The notes under the pieces: generated by a model
Databases searched by the model: none
Seen by the model: the letters and a program-made list of their open reading frames with translations, nothing else
What the model was told of the DNA's origin: nothing
Part shown: positions 6,903-14,607 of the stretch, one piece after another
How positions within the stretch are numbered: the stretch's first letter is position 1
Layout: every line of letters begins with the position of its first letter
Assembly (NCBI GenBank): GCA_017621475.1
Contig: JAGATA010000025.1
Location: forward strand, 1 to 62,448
DNA length: 62,448 nt
Reading direction: 5' to 3'
Source of the DNA: Clostridia bacterium
GTDB lineage: Bacteria; Bacillota; Clostridia; Oscillospirales; CAG-272
Translations under genes and position numbers: made by a program

Positions 6903-8393
6903 ATGGCAAATTTACGTACATCTGTTACAACAAAAAAACTGGAGATGAAGCCTGTTCCTCTTCTCGTTTTGCTCCTTTCTTTTAAACCCGAAGGCGCAAA
7001 AACGAAAGAAGACGGTATTCAGATGATCACTACCGGAAAAGAGTATTGGTACAATGCTTGCTTCGGTGACGAAGGCTATACGCTCAAGAATTTTTACAAA
7101 GAGATGTCCGGCGGCAAATTTTATTTTGAACCCGCAAAGGTTATCGGTACGGATACTCCCGGCGTACTTGAGGTTGTTCTCGATATTCCTCATCCTGACC
7201 GAATGAACCGGGAAATGCCCGGAAAAAATCACGGCGTTGCGTTCTACTGCATCGCAGAAGCACTCAAAAAAGCGGACCCTTATATAGATTTCGCATATTA
7301 TGATAATGACGAAGGCGGATATCTTTCCAGTGATGAATTCAACGTTCTTCTTATTCACGCAGGGTATGATATTTCCGGCGGCAAGGATTTCACAGACAAG
7401 CTTCGTTGGGGTGTCTTTGCAAACTGCGGCTCTTTGCCCGAAGATGAAAATCAAGACGGTATAAAGGGCGCTATAGCTCCCGAACTCGACGGTGTTAAAC
7501 TTTGTGCAAAGGGAATCGGTTGCTATACTCTCGTTGGCGAATACCGTCAAATGGGCGGCGAATTTATTCCTCACCCAATCGGTACTATCGCACACGAGCT
7601 TGGTCACTCCATCGGTTTCCACGATGTCTATGACTATGATAAAGAAGTGGTAGGTTGGCCTCTTCCTTATATGTTCTCCCTTATGGGACACGGTAACTAC
7701 GGCAATGCAAATGCGGAAAACGACGTTCTTAAAGGTTCTGTTCCTCAGCATCTTGATCCGTTCCAGAAAATTCGTTCCGGCTTTGCAGTTCCCGAAGAGG
7801 TAAACGAAAACGGTGAATATACGGTAAGGTCTCTTTCCGGAGTGGATGCCAATATTCTGAAGATCAATACTCCCGACCCTAAAGAATATTTCCTCTTGGA
7901 AAATCGTCAGATGGAAGGCTTTTCCAAAGGCCTTTACAGAAGAAGATGCACCGTTGACGAAAACGGCGAACCCTCCGACGTTTGTGAAAACTACGAACAG
8001 GGCGGTATTATAATCTGGCACATCGACGAAGATATTTTCGACAGATATTCCGTTATCAAGCGCACGAACGGTTCCGGCTTCTTCAATCCCGATACGGAAG
8101 AAGAAGACGATGCGGCACGGCACGACCCAGGTATAGTCGCTCTTTTCAAAAACGGATTTGACGAAAACGGACTTCTTAAAAACGACGGAAAATTTGTTCT
8201 CGGTTATCCCGAAGACCCCTTTTTCCGCGGCGGCGATGTATTCAATTCCAATGAATATATTTCTGCTGCAACACACACAAGATCGCTCAATTCCTTCCCG
8301 GAAGGTGTTTCCCCCGATACGTACAACCTCAAGATCGAATTTCTTGAAGACAACGGGGAAGAGATGAAGATCCGTGTGACACAAACAAAGTAA
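6903..8393 (+). CDS. M6-family (immune inhibitor A-like) metalloprotease without signal peptide
   Basis: A 496-residue zinc protease. The metzincin-type motif HELGHSIGFHD (about 231-241) supplies two zinc-binding His, the catalytic Glu and a downstream His/Asp. The downstream FSLMGHGNYG matches the Met-turn region of M6 peptidases, and NRQMEG...IIIWHIDE is also typical of the family. M6 enzymes are normally secreted with a signal and propeptide, but here the protein starts MANLRTSVTTKKLEMKPVP with no recognisable signal peptide, and no upstream in-frame extension is apparent. Either it works in the cytosol or it leaves by a non-classical route. Good ribosome binding site (GAAAGGA) and own promoter; glutamate dehydrogenase follows 25 bp downstream. 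Confidence 0.88.
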   Translation: MANLRTSVTTKKLEMKPVPLLVLLLSFKPEGAKTKEDGIQMITTGKEYWYNACFGDEGYTLKNFYKEMSGGKFYFEPAKVIGTDTPGVLEVVLDIPHPDRMNREMPGKNHGVAFYCIAEALKKADPYIDFAYYDNDEGGYLSSDEFNVLLIHAGYDISGGKDFTDKLRWGVFANCGSLPEDENQDGIKGAIAPELDGVKLCAKGIGCYTLVGEYRQMGGEFIPHPIGTIAHELGHSIGFHDVYDYDKEVVGWPLPYMFSLMGHGNYGNANAENDVLKGSVPQHLDPFQKIRSGFAVPEEVNENGEYTVRSLSGVDANILKINTPDPKEYFLLENRQMEGFSKGLYRRRCTVDENGEPSDVCENYEQGGIIIWHIDEDIFDRYSVIKRTNGSGFFNPDTEEEDDAARHDPGIVALFKNGFDENGLLKNDGKFVLGYPEDPFFRGGDVFNSNEYISAATHTRSLNSFPEGVSPDTYNLKIEFLEDNGEEMKIRVTQTK

Positions 8394-8418
8394 TTTTTAT
8401 TCACAGAGGTGATTCTAT

Positions 8419-9666
8419 ATGGCAGGCAATACATATGCTAATATGCTCGCAGTTCTTGATGGTGCTGCGGCAAAACTCGGTCTTCGTGAAGAAGAATACG
8501 CATTTTTGCGCAATCCCGAACGCGAAGTAAAGGGTACATTCCCCGTAAAAATGGATGACGGCCGCATCGAAATGTTCGAAGGCTACCGTATCCAGCACTC
8601 CAGTATGAGAGGCCCCTGCAAGGGCGGTATCCGTTTCCATCCCGATACAGATGAAGACGAAGTAAAATCTCTTGCAGCTTGGATGAGCTTCAAATGCGCT
8701 GTTGCAAACATTCCTTACGGCGGCGGTAAGGGCGGCGTTACGGTTGACCCTGCAAACCTTTCCAAAGGCGAGCTTGAAAGACTTACACGCGCTTATACTG
8801 ACCTTATCACTCCCGTTATCGGACCTAAAAAAGACATTCCCGCGCCCGACGTAAACACAAACGCACAGATCATGGGTTGGATCGTGGATGAATACAGCAA
8901 GCTCGTAGGCGAATTTACACCTGCTGTTGTTACAGGTAAACCCCTTGCTCTCGGCGGCTCTCTCGGCAGACCTGCTGCAACGGGCAGAGGTATCCTCTTT
9001 AACACACGTGAGATCTACAAGCGTATGGGCAAATCTTTGAAGGGCGCAACTGTTGCCGTTCAGGGCTTTGGCAACGTAGGCAGCGTTGCGGCGCAGCTTC
9101 TTTACCAGGAAGGCTGCAAAGTTGTTGGTATTTCCTATGCTTTCGGCGCTCTTTACTGCGAGAACGGTCTTAACATCGATGAGATCTTGTCCACAGGTTA
9201 TCAGGCAAAACTCAACGATTATAACGCAGAAGGCGTTAAGCACATCACAAATGACGAGCTCCTCGCTCTCGATGTTGATATTCTCGTTCCTGCGGCTCTT
9301 GAAAACGCTATCACAGAAAAGAATGTTCACACACTCAACGCAAAGATCATCGTAGAAGGTGCAAACGGTCCTATCAACCATGCAGCAGATGCTGTTCTTG
9401 ATGAAAAGGGCATTTACGTTGTTCCCGATATCCTTGCTAACTCCGGCGGTGTTATCGTTTCCTATTTTGAATGGGTTCAGGACCTTCAGAGCTATTTCTG
9501 GAGCGAAGAAGAAGTTAACGCAAAACTCGAACGCCAGATTGCGGAAGCTTTCGCGGCTGTTTGGGATACTGCAAAAGCAAACAATGCGTCTCTTCGCGTA
9601 GGCGCTTATATGGTTGCTGTTTCCAGAATCGTTGAAGCTGCAAAACTTCGTGGTTATGTTAACTGA
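8419..9666 (+). CDS. gdhA: Glutamate dehydrogenase
   Basis: A 415-residue enzyme that interconverts glutamate and 2-oxoglutarate plus ammonia with NAD(P). The substrate-binding block GPCKGGIRFHP and the catalytic-lysine region IPYGGGKGGV are intact, followed by the Rossmann motif VQGFGNVGS (about 215-223). The length fits the hexameric short-form GDH. AGAGGTG precedes the ATG and a terminator follows at once. The cofactor (NAD or NADP) cannot be settled by eye. Codon use is strongly biased, as expected for a highly expressed gene. The symbol is by function; orthologues are also called gudB or gluD. Confidence 0.96.
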   Translation: MAGNTYANMLAVLDGAAAKLGLREEEYAFLRNPEREVKGTFPVKMDDGRIEMFEGYRIQHSSMRGPCKGGIRFHPDTDEDEVKSLAAWMSFKCAVANIPYGGGKGGVTVDPANLSKGELERLTRAYTDLITPVIGPKKDIPAPDVNTNAQIMGWIVDEYSKLVGEFTPAVVTGKPLALGGSLGRPAATGRGILFNTREIYKRMGKSLKGATVAVQGFGNVGSVAAQLLYQEGCKVVGISYAFGALYCENGLNIDEILSTGYQAKLNDYNAEGVKHITNDELLALDVDILVPAALENAITEKNVHTLNAKIIVEGANGPINHAADAVLDEKGIYVVPDILANSGGVIVSYFEWVQDLQSYFWSEEEVNAKLERQIAEAFAAVWDTAKANNASLRVGAYMVAVSRIVEAAKLRGYVN

Positions 9667-9680
9667 TTTTTAAAAATTTT

Positions 9681-9711
9681 GAAAGCTCTCGATAAAAAAT
9701 CGGGAGCTTTC
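9681..9711 (+). terminator. Terminator after glutamate dehydrogenase
   Basis: GAAAGCTCTCGAT / ATCGGGAGCTTTC hairpin with a G:U pair, just after the stop codon and directly upstream of the tRNA promoter. Confidence 0.8.
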
Positions 9712-9712
9712 A

Positions 9713-9741
9713 TTGACAAATCGGAATAAATAGGTTATAAT
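9713..9741 (+). promoter_or_regulatory. tRNA-Pro promoter
   Basis: Consensus TTGACA (9713-9718) and TATAAT (9736-9741) with a 17-bp spacer, 12 bp upstream of the tRNA 5' end. Confidence 0.9.
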
Positions 9742-9753
9742 GTTTTAGTAATT

Positions 9754-9828
9754 CGGGATGTAGGGTAACGGTCACCCGCCAGTTTTGGGAACTGGTTCAA
9801 GCAGGTTCGACTCCTGTCATCCCGACCA
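9754..9828 (+). tRNA. tRNA-Pro (anticodon UGG)
   Basis: Cloverleaf drawn by hand: acceptor CGGGATG / CATCCCG, D arm GGGT-ACCC, anticodon stem CCAGT / ACTGG around the seven-base loop TTTGGGA (anticodon TGG), T arm GCAGG / CCTGT with loop TTCGACT, discriminator A and encoded CCA. The D loop is short. An AT-rich accessory block and a prophage lie downstream, but no duplicated tRNA 3' end is visible there. Confidence 0.93.
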
Positions 9829-9841
9829 TTTTCGTTAAACT

Positions 9842-9877
9842 CGAACACGGCGCTGTTTTTTGTTACGGGCGTGTTCG
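9842..9877 (+). terminator. Stem-loop downstream of tRNA-Pro
   Basis: CGAACACG / CGTGTTCG arms enclosing a T-rich loop; probably part of termination or 3' processing of the tRNA transcript. Confidence 0.55.
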
Positions 9878-9887
9878 GGATAATAGT

Positions 9888-9925
9888 AAAAATAGCGGAC
9901 GAATGAAAATTCGCCCGCTATTTTT
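9888..9925. terminator. Bidirectional terminator
   Basis: AAATAGCGG / CCGCTATTT outer stem with an inner CGAAT/ATTCG stem and T tracts on both strands, between tRNA-Pro and the convergent small gene. Confidence 0.8.
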
Positions 9926-9928
9926 ATT

Positions 9929-10165
9929 TCACTCGCTCAGCACAAAATCTTCTGCTACATCGCGCAAGTGCGAGGCAGAGAGCTTTTGTTCGTTGCACAA
10001 GTCAGCCAAGTGTTTCGCTTTTGCAAAATCGGACGTTAAGTCAAAAGCAGCGTCCAATATCGCGGGAAAAGCGCCTTGCTCTTCGACGGCGGCGATGCCG
10101 TATCTGATGGGCGCGCTTGATTCATAAAAACAGATGGTTCCGATAACTATGTAGTTGTAATTCAT
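9929..10165 (-). CDS. Small conserved protein, possibly DUF6514-like
   Basis: A 78-residue acidic soluble protein. The order YGIAAVEEQG ... DLTSDFAKAKHLADLCN ... LSASHLRDVAEDFV resembles, from memory, small clostridial proteins grouped as DUF6514, of unknown function. AAGGAA precedes the ATG. It lies downstream of the XRE gene with a 30-bp gap, so the two may form an operon. Confidence 0.62.
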   Translation of the reverse strand: MNYNYIVIGTICFYESSAPIRYGIAAVEEQGAFPAILDAAFDLTSDFAKAKHLADLCNEQKLSASHLRDVAEDFVLSE

Positions 10166-10195
10166 CTTTAAGTTCCTTTCTTGTAATGTCTAAAT

Positions 10196-10435
10196 TCAGC
10201 CGATGATAAATTCTTCTTTTTCCGTAAAACTGCAATGCTTCAGTATCCCGATATCTATATCCAAAACAGCTGCTATCTTCATAACAGTAGATAATTTAGG
10301 GTTGGAATCGCCGAGTTCGATATTTTCAAGAGTTTTGTCACTTATGCCGCACAGTTCCGATGCGGTTTCAAGCGTAAGCCCCTTGTGTTCTCTGCTGTCG
10401 CGCACGATTCGACCAAAATTTTGGTTTATATACAT
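10196..10435 (-). CDS. XRE-family transcription regulator
   Basis: A 79-residue protein made almost wholly of a Cro/CI-type HTH (FGRIVRDSREHKGLTLETASELCGISDKTLENIELGD, positions about 7-43, given in part). The ATG at 10435 is chosen because GGAGGTGAG precedes it; a longer in-frame ORF upstream lacks a ribosome binding site. Target unknown. Confidence 0.85.
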   Translation of the reverse strand: MYINQNFGRIVRDSREHKGLTLETASELCGISDKTLENIELGDSNPKLSTVMKIAAVLDIDIGILKHCSFTEKEEFIIG

Positions 10436-10545
10436 ATTTCTCACCTCCTTCCAGCGTATTGTAGAAGTAAGGGGAGAAAACTCACAGAAAGCGCACTTCT
10501 GATTTGTTAATAAATTGTGAACTTTCGAAAAAATGATCATAAACG

Positions 10546-10577
10546 CAAAAAAGGCCACCGTTAGGTGGTCTTTTTTG
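10546..10577 (-). terminator. Terminator of the small secreted protein gene
   Basis: GACCACC / GGTGGCC stem flanked by A6 and T6 tracts; correct orientation for the minus-strand gene that ends at 10584, and symmetric enough to work both ways. Confidence 0.8.
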
Positions 10578-10583
10578 CCGTTT

Positions 10584-10991
10584 TTAATATGTTGCGGTAT
10601 CTTCGAATGGAATTATGTCTGTTACGCCTGTAACACCGGAAATAGCATATTCAACATTGCATTTGTAAGTGCCTTTAGAGTCGAGCGTATGTTGGTAAGT
10701 TGCCTTAAAGTCTGTATCTGTTGAATTGAAAGTATGCGATGCCACCTCGCTCCAAAAAAACAATGCAACTCTCTTTTTTATGGAAAGTGTTATTGTTGCA
10801 CTTGTTACCATTCCCTCAATACCCATATAATCAACATACACTATAGACACTCCCGTATCAGATATGTAGAAATTGGTTACCGTTTGAGTGGTGTTAGTAT
10901 TTCTAGCTTCAGCAGCAACTATGGGTGAGGTGAATGACATTATGCAAATCAATAATGCCATTACATAAGAGATGATTTTTGACTTTTTCAT
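10584..10991 (-). CDS. Small secreted protein of the ECF regulon
   Basis: A 135-residue protein with a clear signal peptide (basic MKKSK, hydrophobic core, cleavage near VAA-EA at about residue 27). The mature part of about 108 residues is probably beta-rich. It contains two Trp/Phe-rich and Thr-rich strands but only one Cys. Family not recognised. GGAGC precedes the ATG. Its promoter carries the same AATTACG-N17-CAGCTCTATATATA element found upstream of the 513-residue protein gene, so it is probably transcribed by the ECF sigma factor encoded at 11749-12309. Confidence 0.75.
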   Translation of the reverse strand: MKKSKIISYVMALLICIMSFTSPIVAAEARNTNTTQTVTNFYISDTGVSIVYVDYMGIEGMVTSATITLSIKKRVALFFWSEVASHTFNSTDTDFKATYQHTLDSKGTYKCNVEYAISGVTGVTDIIPFEDTATY

Positions 10992-11016
10992 AGTGAAAAG
11001 CTCCTTTCTTTTAAAA

Positions 11017-11056
11017 TATATATATAGAGCTGTAAAAAAGTCAAAAAAACGTAATT
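11017..11056 (-). promoter_or_regulatory. Putative ECF-sigma promoter, copy 1
   Basis: Minus strand: AATTACG (plus 11056-11050), 17 bp, then CAGCTCTATATATA. The identical blocks with identical spacing occur at 12407-12444 on the plus strand. Intervening bases are T-rich in both, but they differ. Confidence 0.7.
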
Positions 11057-11069
11057 CTTTTAAAAAAAT

Positions 11070-11756
11070 TTAAAAATTTTTAAAAGATTTTAGCATTTTT
11101 AAAAAATCTTCCTCGCTTAGCCCTGTTCCTATTAAGGAATAAGCATAATTTTCTGTATTCCAGAATTCGCATATTTTTCTGTTTTTATTGATATTTCTAA
11201 TTTTACTATTATACTGACTGTCTAATAATGCATCTTGACTATTCAATGTAAGCTTAGCATTTAGTACGATTTGGGTCAATACTATTTTATTCCCATTAGA
11301 ATCTTGCCATACCGTACGAATTTTAAAGTCATTTCCTGTCATTGTAGGCGCTTCAACCAATTCATAGCCGTCCGGAATATAGGATAAAGTATGTACTTCT
11401 TCAATAAAATCAGGTGCATTCAAATCAGTTTTATCAGCAATACAAAATTCCGTAAAATGTTCATATACGTTTTTGAAAAATTCAACTATTGGCTCTCGTA
11501 TCGGTGTGCAACTTATAAGAGTTGCCAGCAGAATGGCTGTAATAAGACAAGCTGCGATACATCTCTTGAAAGAGGTGTTAACATATTTGTGCCAACGGCT
11601 GTTTTGGCATTTTATAAACCGTTGCATTTTCTTTTCAAGAGCAGGGGAGTAATGTACATCTTCTTTTGGGGCAAGCTCTATATTATTCAAATAATCGTCG
11701 CATACTTCTAAAAGGATTTTTTCCAATTTGGCTTTTCCGATTTCAATATCAGTCAT
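11070..11756 (-). CDS. DUF4367-type membrane protein, probable anti-sigma factor
   Basis: 228 residues: a cytosolic N-terminal part (about 1-62), one transmembrane helix (about 66-86) and an extracytoplasmic DUF4367-like domain (about 120-228, with LSYIPDGYELVEA and the C-terminal GLSEEDFLKMLKSF). In clostridia such proteins are encoded next to ECF sigma factors and are taken to hold them at the membrane. The gene starts within the end of the sigma gene (8-bp overlap), so the two are coupled. Confidence 0.85.
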   Translation of the reverse strand: MTDIEIGKAKLEKILLEVCDDYLNNIELAPKEDVHYSPALEKKMQRFIKCQNSRWHKYVNTSFKRCIAACLITAILLATLISCTPIREPIVEFFKNVYEHFTEFCIADKTDLNAPDFIEEVHTLSYIPDGYELVEAPTMTGNDFKIRTVWQDSNGNKIVLTQIVLNAKLTLNSQDALLDSQYNSKIRNINKNRKICEFWNTENYAYSLIGTGLSEEDFLKMLKSFKNF

Positions 11757-12309
11757 TTGTGAGGTCCTCCGGTTTAAAATTTTCAGCTAATATTATTTTT
11801 GCTTTTTCGATTCGTTTGCGCACGGTGTTCGTTGTTATGCCTAAAGTATTGGCAATATCTTTGACTTTTAATTTATGAAGATACTTTAATATAAAAACGT
11901 CCTTATATTTTTTATTCATACCGTTTATTATATCTCGGACTTTCTTTTGATTGTCTTTTGCGCAAATAGTATATATCACATCATCTGAAATATATTCGGA
12001 TTTATCAACGATCAAACATTTGGCATTTCTTCGCCAGTTACAATTATCCCTTGCAATGTCAATGGCTTTATATTCCACCGTTATCATTATATATGTTGAA
12101 ATTGCTTTTTCTTCACGCGCTCTTATATTATCCAAATTACGCGAGATTTGTTCCCAAGCGTTTTGGAAAGCATCTTCCGCGTCTTCGTAATTATAATTTA
12201 AAAGTTTCAAAGCTCTCTGAAATGTTGCATCTTTGTATTTACGATATATTTCTTCAAAGTCCAGTTTATCTTGTGGATCTTCAATGTTCATTAGAAGTAG
12301 CTGAAGCAC
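11749..12309 (-). CDS. ECF-type RNA polymerase sigma factor
   Basis: About 187 residues. Region 2 is FEEIYRKYKDATFQRALKLL ... DAEDAFQNAWEQI, with the usual (D/E)AEDA.Q.aw signature. Region 4 is an HTH (KVKDIANTLGITTNTVRKRIEKA). I choose a GTG start at 12309 because GGAGG lies nine bases upstream and related proteins begin with a short strand before the IED motif; an ATG at 12291 is the alternative. Its targets are probably the two flanking promoters with the shared element. The gene has its own sigma-A-like promoter. Confidence 0.88.
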   Translation of the reverse strand: MLQLLLMNIEDPQDKLDFEEIYRKYKDATFQRALKLLNYNYEDAEDAFQNAWEQISRNLDNIRAREEKAISTYIMITVEYKAIDIARDNCNWRRNAKCLIVDKSEYISDDVIYTICAKDNQKKVRDIINGMNKKYKDVFILKYLHKLKVKDIANTLGITTNTVRKRIEKAKIILAENFKPEDLTND

Positions 12310-12338
12310 TATTTTTATCCTCCAATGTCTTTTTTTCA

Positions 12339-12366
12339 AGTATATCATAAACAAAAAATATGTAAA
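12339..12366 (-). promoter_or_regulatory. Sigma-A-like promoter of the ECF sigma gene
   Basis: Minus strand TTTACA (plus 12361-12366) and TATACT (12339-12344) with a 16-bp spacer. Confidence 0.6.
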
Positions 12367-12406
12367 TAAATTTAACAAAAATATTTTTTGAAAAATTTTC
12401 AGAAAA

Positions 12407-12444
12407 AATTACGTTTTTTGCGCTTTTTTTCAGCTCTATATATA
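12407..12444 (+). promoter_or_regulatory. Putative ECF-sigma promoter, copy 2
   Basis: AATTACG (12407-12413), 17 bp, CAGCTCTATATATA (12431-12444), about 45 bp upstream of the 513-residue-class gene. Matches copy 1 exactly in both blocks and in spacing. Confidence 0.7.
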
Positions 12445-12488
12445 AAACAGAAAAATAACGAATTTTGTTATTTAAGGAGGATTTTATT

Positions 12489-14006
12489 ATGAATCAATTA
12501 GTGTATCTTTTCGAGTTGGATTCTAATCAAACCTCAAATGCTGAAATAGAAGTTGGTCAAAAAGCTTTATTTAGGGAGATTGTTGTTAATGGCAATCAAG
12601 TAGCGTTAACATTTAATCAGTTGACAGACTCGGAGGCTTTTTTGAAAGTTTTGGAAAATCCCCAACAATATAATTATGTCTTGGAATTATTCAAGGTAGG
12701 TGCTATTAAAATATCCTTATACAATAAATATGTTTCTGCATCAAAATATATTATTAATGCAATAGAGCAATGTTTAGATAGTATAAAAAATAACCAACCC
12801 AATAATGCCTTTTTATTTGATGCCTTAAAAATCAAAAAAGGTGATAAAGATATGCTGGAAAGAGCACGCGATGCTATTGTAAATAATAATCTTTTAGCTT
12901 TTGATGATTTGATAGAAGATAAAGAGTGTGCCTTATCTAATGCGAAATTAAACAATGAAATAAGTCAATATAAACTTAATAGTGAACTTAATGATTTAAT
13001 TTCCATAAAAAGATATATTAGCTTTATAATAAATATTGATATATATCCGAAATCGGTAATTCGTCCTAATGATGTTGGTACAAAGTCTTTGAGCAAATAT
13101 TTGCTCTCGTTGTTTGATAAATATCAAAATGATAGACTTGGAGATGTTTCCCAAATTCATATTTCAACCCATATTAATAAATATTTTTGTGATTCGTTAA
13201 TTTTATTGAAAAATCTGTATGAAGAAAAGTTTTTAAAAAAATCAAAAAAAGATAAAAATATAATCAAATTTTTAAAAAAGTGTTTTTCAAGAGGTGAAGA
13301 AAAACTTGATCCAAATAAAAGAAGTGTATGGTTCAATCTTCTAGAAGAACAACAGATAAATAAAAAAACTTATACAATGGCGATAATTATAATTGATTTG
13401 TGCTATAATTATGCGGTTGAAGATAGTATAGTGGGTGTTTCAAGAAGATTTTATGAGAATGACAAAAAACAATTTTTTATAGATTTTGAAAAAAGATTAA
13501 TTGAGTATTGGATTTTACGCTATGAAACTAAAAAGGAAAAAATACATTTTCCTTTATGGGGAGTGGCTGTAAGATTTATAAAATCCAATAAATTCTATAC
13601 TTCAAAAAAACATTCTGAAACCTTTGACATATTATATAAGAATAACAAATTAAAATGGTTTGTATGTATATTAATGAAATCAATATTTCGCCTAGGTTAT
13701 GCTTTGCTATGTATGCCGATTTTGGCGATAATTGTCATTGCAATGGATGCTTTTGTTAAGGATGGTTTTAATTATATATTTAAAGATAAAATATGGTGGC
13801 ATATATTACTATTAGCTATTATATCAAATGTACTTGGAGAAATAGCGGTAAATGGGTTAAAGGCTAAAGGATTTCTTGAATATATTAAGGAATTTTTTTA
13901 TCTGTTTTTTGACTTTTTTTATTATTTGTATTACTTTTTTGGCACGATTCATTTTGTGAAAAAAATCTGCATTTTCTTTAAAACATTGTTCGGGCGTAAC
14001 AATTAA
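12489..14006 (+). CDS. AT-rich membrane protein of the ECF regulon, unknown function
   Basis: About 505 residues from the ATG at 12489, which follows AAGGAGG. The N terminus (LVYLFELDSN ... GQKALFREIVVNGN ... LTFNQLTDSEAF) has the look of a conserved cytosolic domain I cannot name. It continues as an alpha-helical, Lys/Ile/Asn-rich middle. Two or three transmembrane helices follow (about 405-430 and 445-465) and then an aromatic-rich hydrophobic stretch (Phe/Tyr-rich, about 480-500) near the C terminus. Base composition is far more AT-rich than the neighbourhood, suggesting horizontal acquisition. It is divergent from the ECF sigma gene and carries the shared ECF promoter element. It is the last host gene before the prophage. 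Confidence 0.78.
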   Translation: MNQLVYLFELDSNQTSNAEIEVGQKALFREIVVNGNQVALTFNQLTDSEAFLKVLENPQQYNYVLELFKVGAIKISLYNKYVSASKYIINAIEQCLDSIKNNQPNNAFLFDALKIKKGDKDMLERARDAIVNNNLLAFDDLIEDKECALSNAKLNNEISQYKLNSELNDLISIKRYISFIINIDIYPKSVIRPNDVGTKSLSKYLLSLFDKYQNDRLGDVSQIHISTHINKYFCDSLILLKNLYEEKFLKKSKKDKNIIKFLKKCFSRGEEKLDPNKRSVWFNLLEEQQINKKTYTMAIIIIDLCYNYAVEDSIVGVSRRFYENDKKQFFIDFEKRLIEYWILRYETKKEKIHFPLWGVAVRFIKSNKFYTSKKHSETFDILYKNNKLKWFVCILMKSIFRLGYALLCMPILAIIVIAMDAFVKDGFNYIFKDKIWWHILLLAIISNVLGEIAVNGLKAKGFLEYIKEFFYLFFDFFYYLYYFFGTIHFVKKICIFFKTLFGRNN

Positions 14007-14046
14007 ATTACAGATATAGTTGCATTGCAACAGAGTTTTTTATACA

Positions 14047-14075
14047 AAACCCGGGACAGTATTTGTCCCGGGTTT
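14047..14075. terminator. Terminator at the end of the phage late operon
   Basis: AAACCCGGGACA / TGTCCCGGGTTT perfect stem with a five-base loop, just downstream of the last phage gene on the minus strand and just inside the proposed left phage boundary. Confidence 0.85.
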
Positions 14076-14078
14076 CTG

Positions 14079-14309
14079 TTACCCACCGATTATTATCTTT
14101 ACCACAGCGGCGAGGACCGCCGTGCCGATGGCGCCGAGTATGCCTGTTATAATATTCAGCTTTGTTCCAATTTTTGTGACAAAAACGCGCAGCTCGTTAA
14201 TATGCTCCTCGGTCTTATCCACGGCGCGGGCGCAATCTTTTTTGCGGACGTATCTTCCGTCGAGAATGTCTTGGAGCTGACGGATCTCCTCATTCGTCAT
14301 TTTTTTCAC
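14079..14309 (-). CDS. XhlA-like phage lysis-associated protein
   Basis: A 76-residue protein: a charged, helical N-terminal part (about 1-48) and one C-terminal transmembrane helix (about 52-74, LNIITGILGAIGTAVLAAVV). This matches the architecture of XhlA-type proteins, which sit at the membrane beside a holin and help host lysis. It overlaps the holin gene by 20 bp and is the last gene of the late operon. Confidence 0.7.
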   Translation of the reverse strand: MKKMTNEEIRQLQDILDGRYVRKKDCARAVDKTEEHINELRVFVTKIGTKLNIITGILGAIGTAVLAAVVKIIIGG

Positions 14310-14595
14310 CCGCTTCCGCTTTGTTTTCCTTCAACTTTTTATATGTTTGATTTGCGCCCGTTGCCGCCCATCCGCTTGCCGCGCCGATAAAAATAGCGGC
14401 GAAAGCATTATCCGCAGGAATTATAGCGGGGTAGAGGTAAAAGGCGCAGAAGCCGATGAGCGCGCCGAGCGTGACTGCAAACAGCGGAATAAATTTGCCG
14501 ATACGTTCTGCTCCGAATGCGGATTTGAAAAGCTCCATCATAGCATAAACGATCGTAACAATTACGGGAACGCTGATTATTTCGAGTGCTTCCAT
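14290..14595 (-). CDS. Phage holin
   Basis: A 101-residue membrane protein with three hydrophobic segments (about 7-25, 37-58, 65-80) and a charged C-terminal tail. The motif SGWAATGANQTYKKL is typical of one clostridial phage holin family. Holins form the membrane lesions that time lysis. Preceded by AAGGAGGAG; followed by the XhlA-like gene, but no endolysin is found nearby. Confidence 0.85.
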   Translation of the reverse strand: MEALEIISVPVIVTIVYAMMELFKSAFGAERIGKFIPLFAVTLGALIGFCAFYLYPAIIPADNAFAAIFIGAASGWAATGANQTYKKLKENKAEAGEKNDE

Positions 14596-14607
14596 ATGTA
14601 CTCCTCC

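Noticed and set aside
6912..8384. 490-residue ORF antisense to the M6-like protease
   Set aside because: Same reason: the plus strand holds intact zinc-protease motifs and a promoter, while the antisense frame has none.
9754..9828. tRNA-Pro as the attachment site of the prophage
   Set aside because: No duplicated tRNA 3' end is seen near either prophage border, which lies over 4 kb away, and the integrase is a serine type that does not favour tRNA genes.
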